From positions 1 through 6,343 of the forward strand of contig CAYRJW010000072.1 in the NCBI GenBank assembly GCA_964424715.1: a DNA stretch of 6,343 nt, given 5' to 3'. The stretch comes from JAMHZE01 sp964424715 (GTDB lineage Bacteria > Pseudomonadota > Alphaproteobacteria > Rickettsiales > UBA8987). The first letter of the stretch is position 1; each line of letters begins with the position of its first letter. Shown here piece by piece: positions 5,767 to 6,343 of this stretch. The translations under genes were made by a program, and so were the position numbers. Under the pieces are notes generated by a model. It was given only the letters and a program-made list of their open reading frames with translations. It did not search any database and was not told the DNA's origin.

Positions 5767-6264
5767 TCATTTCCTTATTTCCTCTCCCCATTCTTCGAGC
5801 AGGCCCTGCTGAAAGGTTTCCATTTTCTTTATCATGAATTTGGAGCGTATCTCAAGGAATATCAGGGTTATTTTGGGAACCAGCAATATAACGCTCCATC
5901 CGAAGATGGCGAAACCGTAGACCAGTACCCAGCTTCTCGGGTCGTAGATAGTTGCAACGGCGACACTGTCGGGTGAGCCGGAGGAGGATATGGCCATGAC
6001 ATAAGGGAACATTCCGGTGACATTGAAGGCTGCAACCGTTTTTGAGGCGAAGCGGCCGGGTTTTTTATCCCATAGAATGGAAAGTATGGTTGGCACCAGA
6101 GCAAGGAAAATAAAGAAGAAAACACCCTTCATGCCCAGCCAGATGAAGCCTACGGCAAAGGCTGTAGCTATCATGGCGATGAAAATGAGGTTCTTGAGGA
6201 ACCTTCTCGCACGTTCCTTGCGGAGTTTAGTGAGTTTTTCCTTAATTGTACTTGATTCTGTCAT
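5767..6264 (-). CDS. Uncharacterised four-helix membrane protein
   Basis: A 165-aa product I cannot assign to a named family. A strongly basic N-terminus (KEKLTKLRKERARR, about 8-21) suggests a cytoplasmic start. Four hydrophobic stretches follow at about 23-43, 47-65, 75-93 and 112-137. Between helices 2 and 3 is WDKKPGRFASKTVAAFN, which looks like a conserved cytoplasmic loop; the C-terminus is amphipathic and charged (about 138-165). No signal peptide, cysteine pair or enzyme motif is visible. It is the first gene of the leftward set, 20 bp ahead of trpC, with a good promoter upstream. The ATG at 6264 lacks a Shine-Dalgarno. It is judged a real gene because its membrane topology is coherent and it is preceded by a promoter and tightly followed by trpC. 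The function is unknown. Confidence 0.75.
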   Translation of the reverse strand: MTESSTIKEKLTKLRKERARRFLKNLIFIAMIATAFAVGFIWLGMKGVFFFIFLALVPTILSILWDKKPGRFASKTVAAFNVTGMFPYVMAISSSGSPDSVAVATIYDPRSWVLVYGFAIFGWSVILLVPKITLIFLEIRSKFMIKKMETFQQGLLEEWGEEIRK

Positions 6265-6295
6265 AAAATTTGTTTAGTTAAGCGGCCTGCCAGAA

Positions 6296-6323
6296 ATTAT
6301 ATTTTATATAGGTTTTTAAGCAA
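6296..6323 (-). promoter_or_regulatory. Putative sigma70 promoter of the leftward gene set
   Basis: On the minus strand TTGCTT (6323-6318) and a perfect TATAAT (6301-6296) are 16 bases apart. The start would fall near 6289, giving a leader of about 25 bases before the ATG at 6264. No further promoter of this quality was found between the four genes, so it may drive the membrane protein, trpC, thiG and hom together. The rest of 6265-6343 shows nothing else. Confidence 0.5.
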
Positions 6324-6343
6324 TTAAATTAGGTTTGGATGTT

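Overview
The window looks like chromosomal DNA of an alphaproteobacterium with a moderate-to-low GC content. Three things point there: a CckA-type hybrid histidine kinase, a zapA gene preceded by a small coiled-coil gene of the ZauP/DUF4164 kind, and a ThiG of alphaproteobacterial character. The biosynthetic genes for threonine/methionine, thiamine and tryptophan are intact, which argues against a strongly reduced intracellular parasite. Genus cannot be read from the sequence. Most genes lack a clear Shine-Dalgarno sequence; zapA is the exception.

Layout. Positions 1-151 hold no gene but are densely palindromic: three hairpins enclosed by a closing stem, followed by a hairpin that competes with that stem and may terminate cckA. 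Positions 152-1912 (minus) encode CckA. A 123-bp divergent intergenic region (1913-2035) carries a plausible sigma70 promoter for the rightward pair zauP-zapA (2036-2700). That pair meets, after only 6 bp, the end of a four-gene leftward set. Read in its own direction from the right edge, this set is a conserved-looking membrane protein of unknown function (6264-5767), trpC (5746-4961), thiG (4871-4083) and hom (3996-2707). A TATAAT-type promoter lies ahead of the first gene.

How the genes relate. The left half is cell-cycle and division related: CckA heads the CtrA phosphorelay in alphaproteobacteria, and ZapA/ZauP focus the Z-ring. The right half combines single steps of three pathways (indole-glycerol-phosphate synthesis, thiazole synthesis, homoserine formation) without their usual pathway partners.

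The most unusual signal is in the two longer spacers of the leftward set. The trpC-thiG and thiG-hom gaps are each almost filled by a ~72-bp inverted repeat. Each arm is made of four tandem 8-bp units. The two elements share the same architecture and framework (right-arm unit CTNGNNNA) but use different unit sequences. I could not identify a known repeat family for them.
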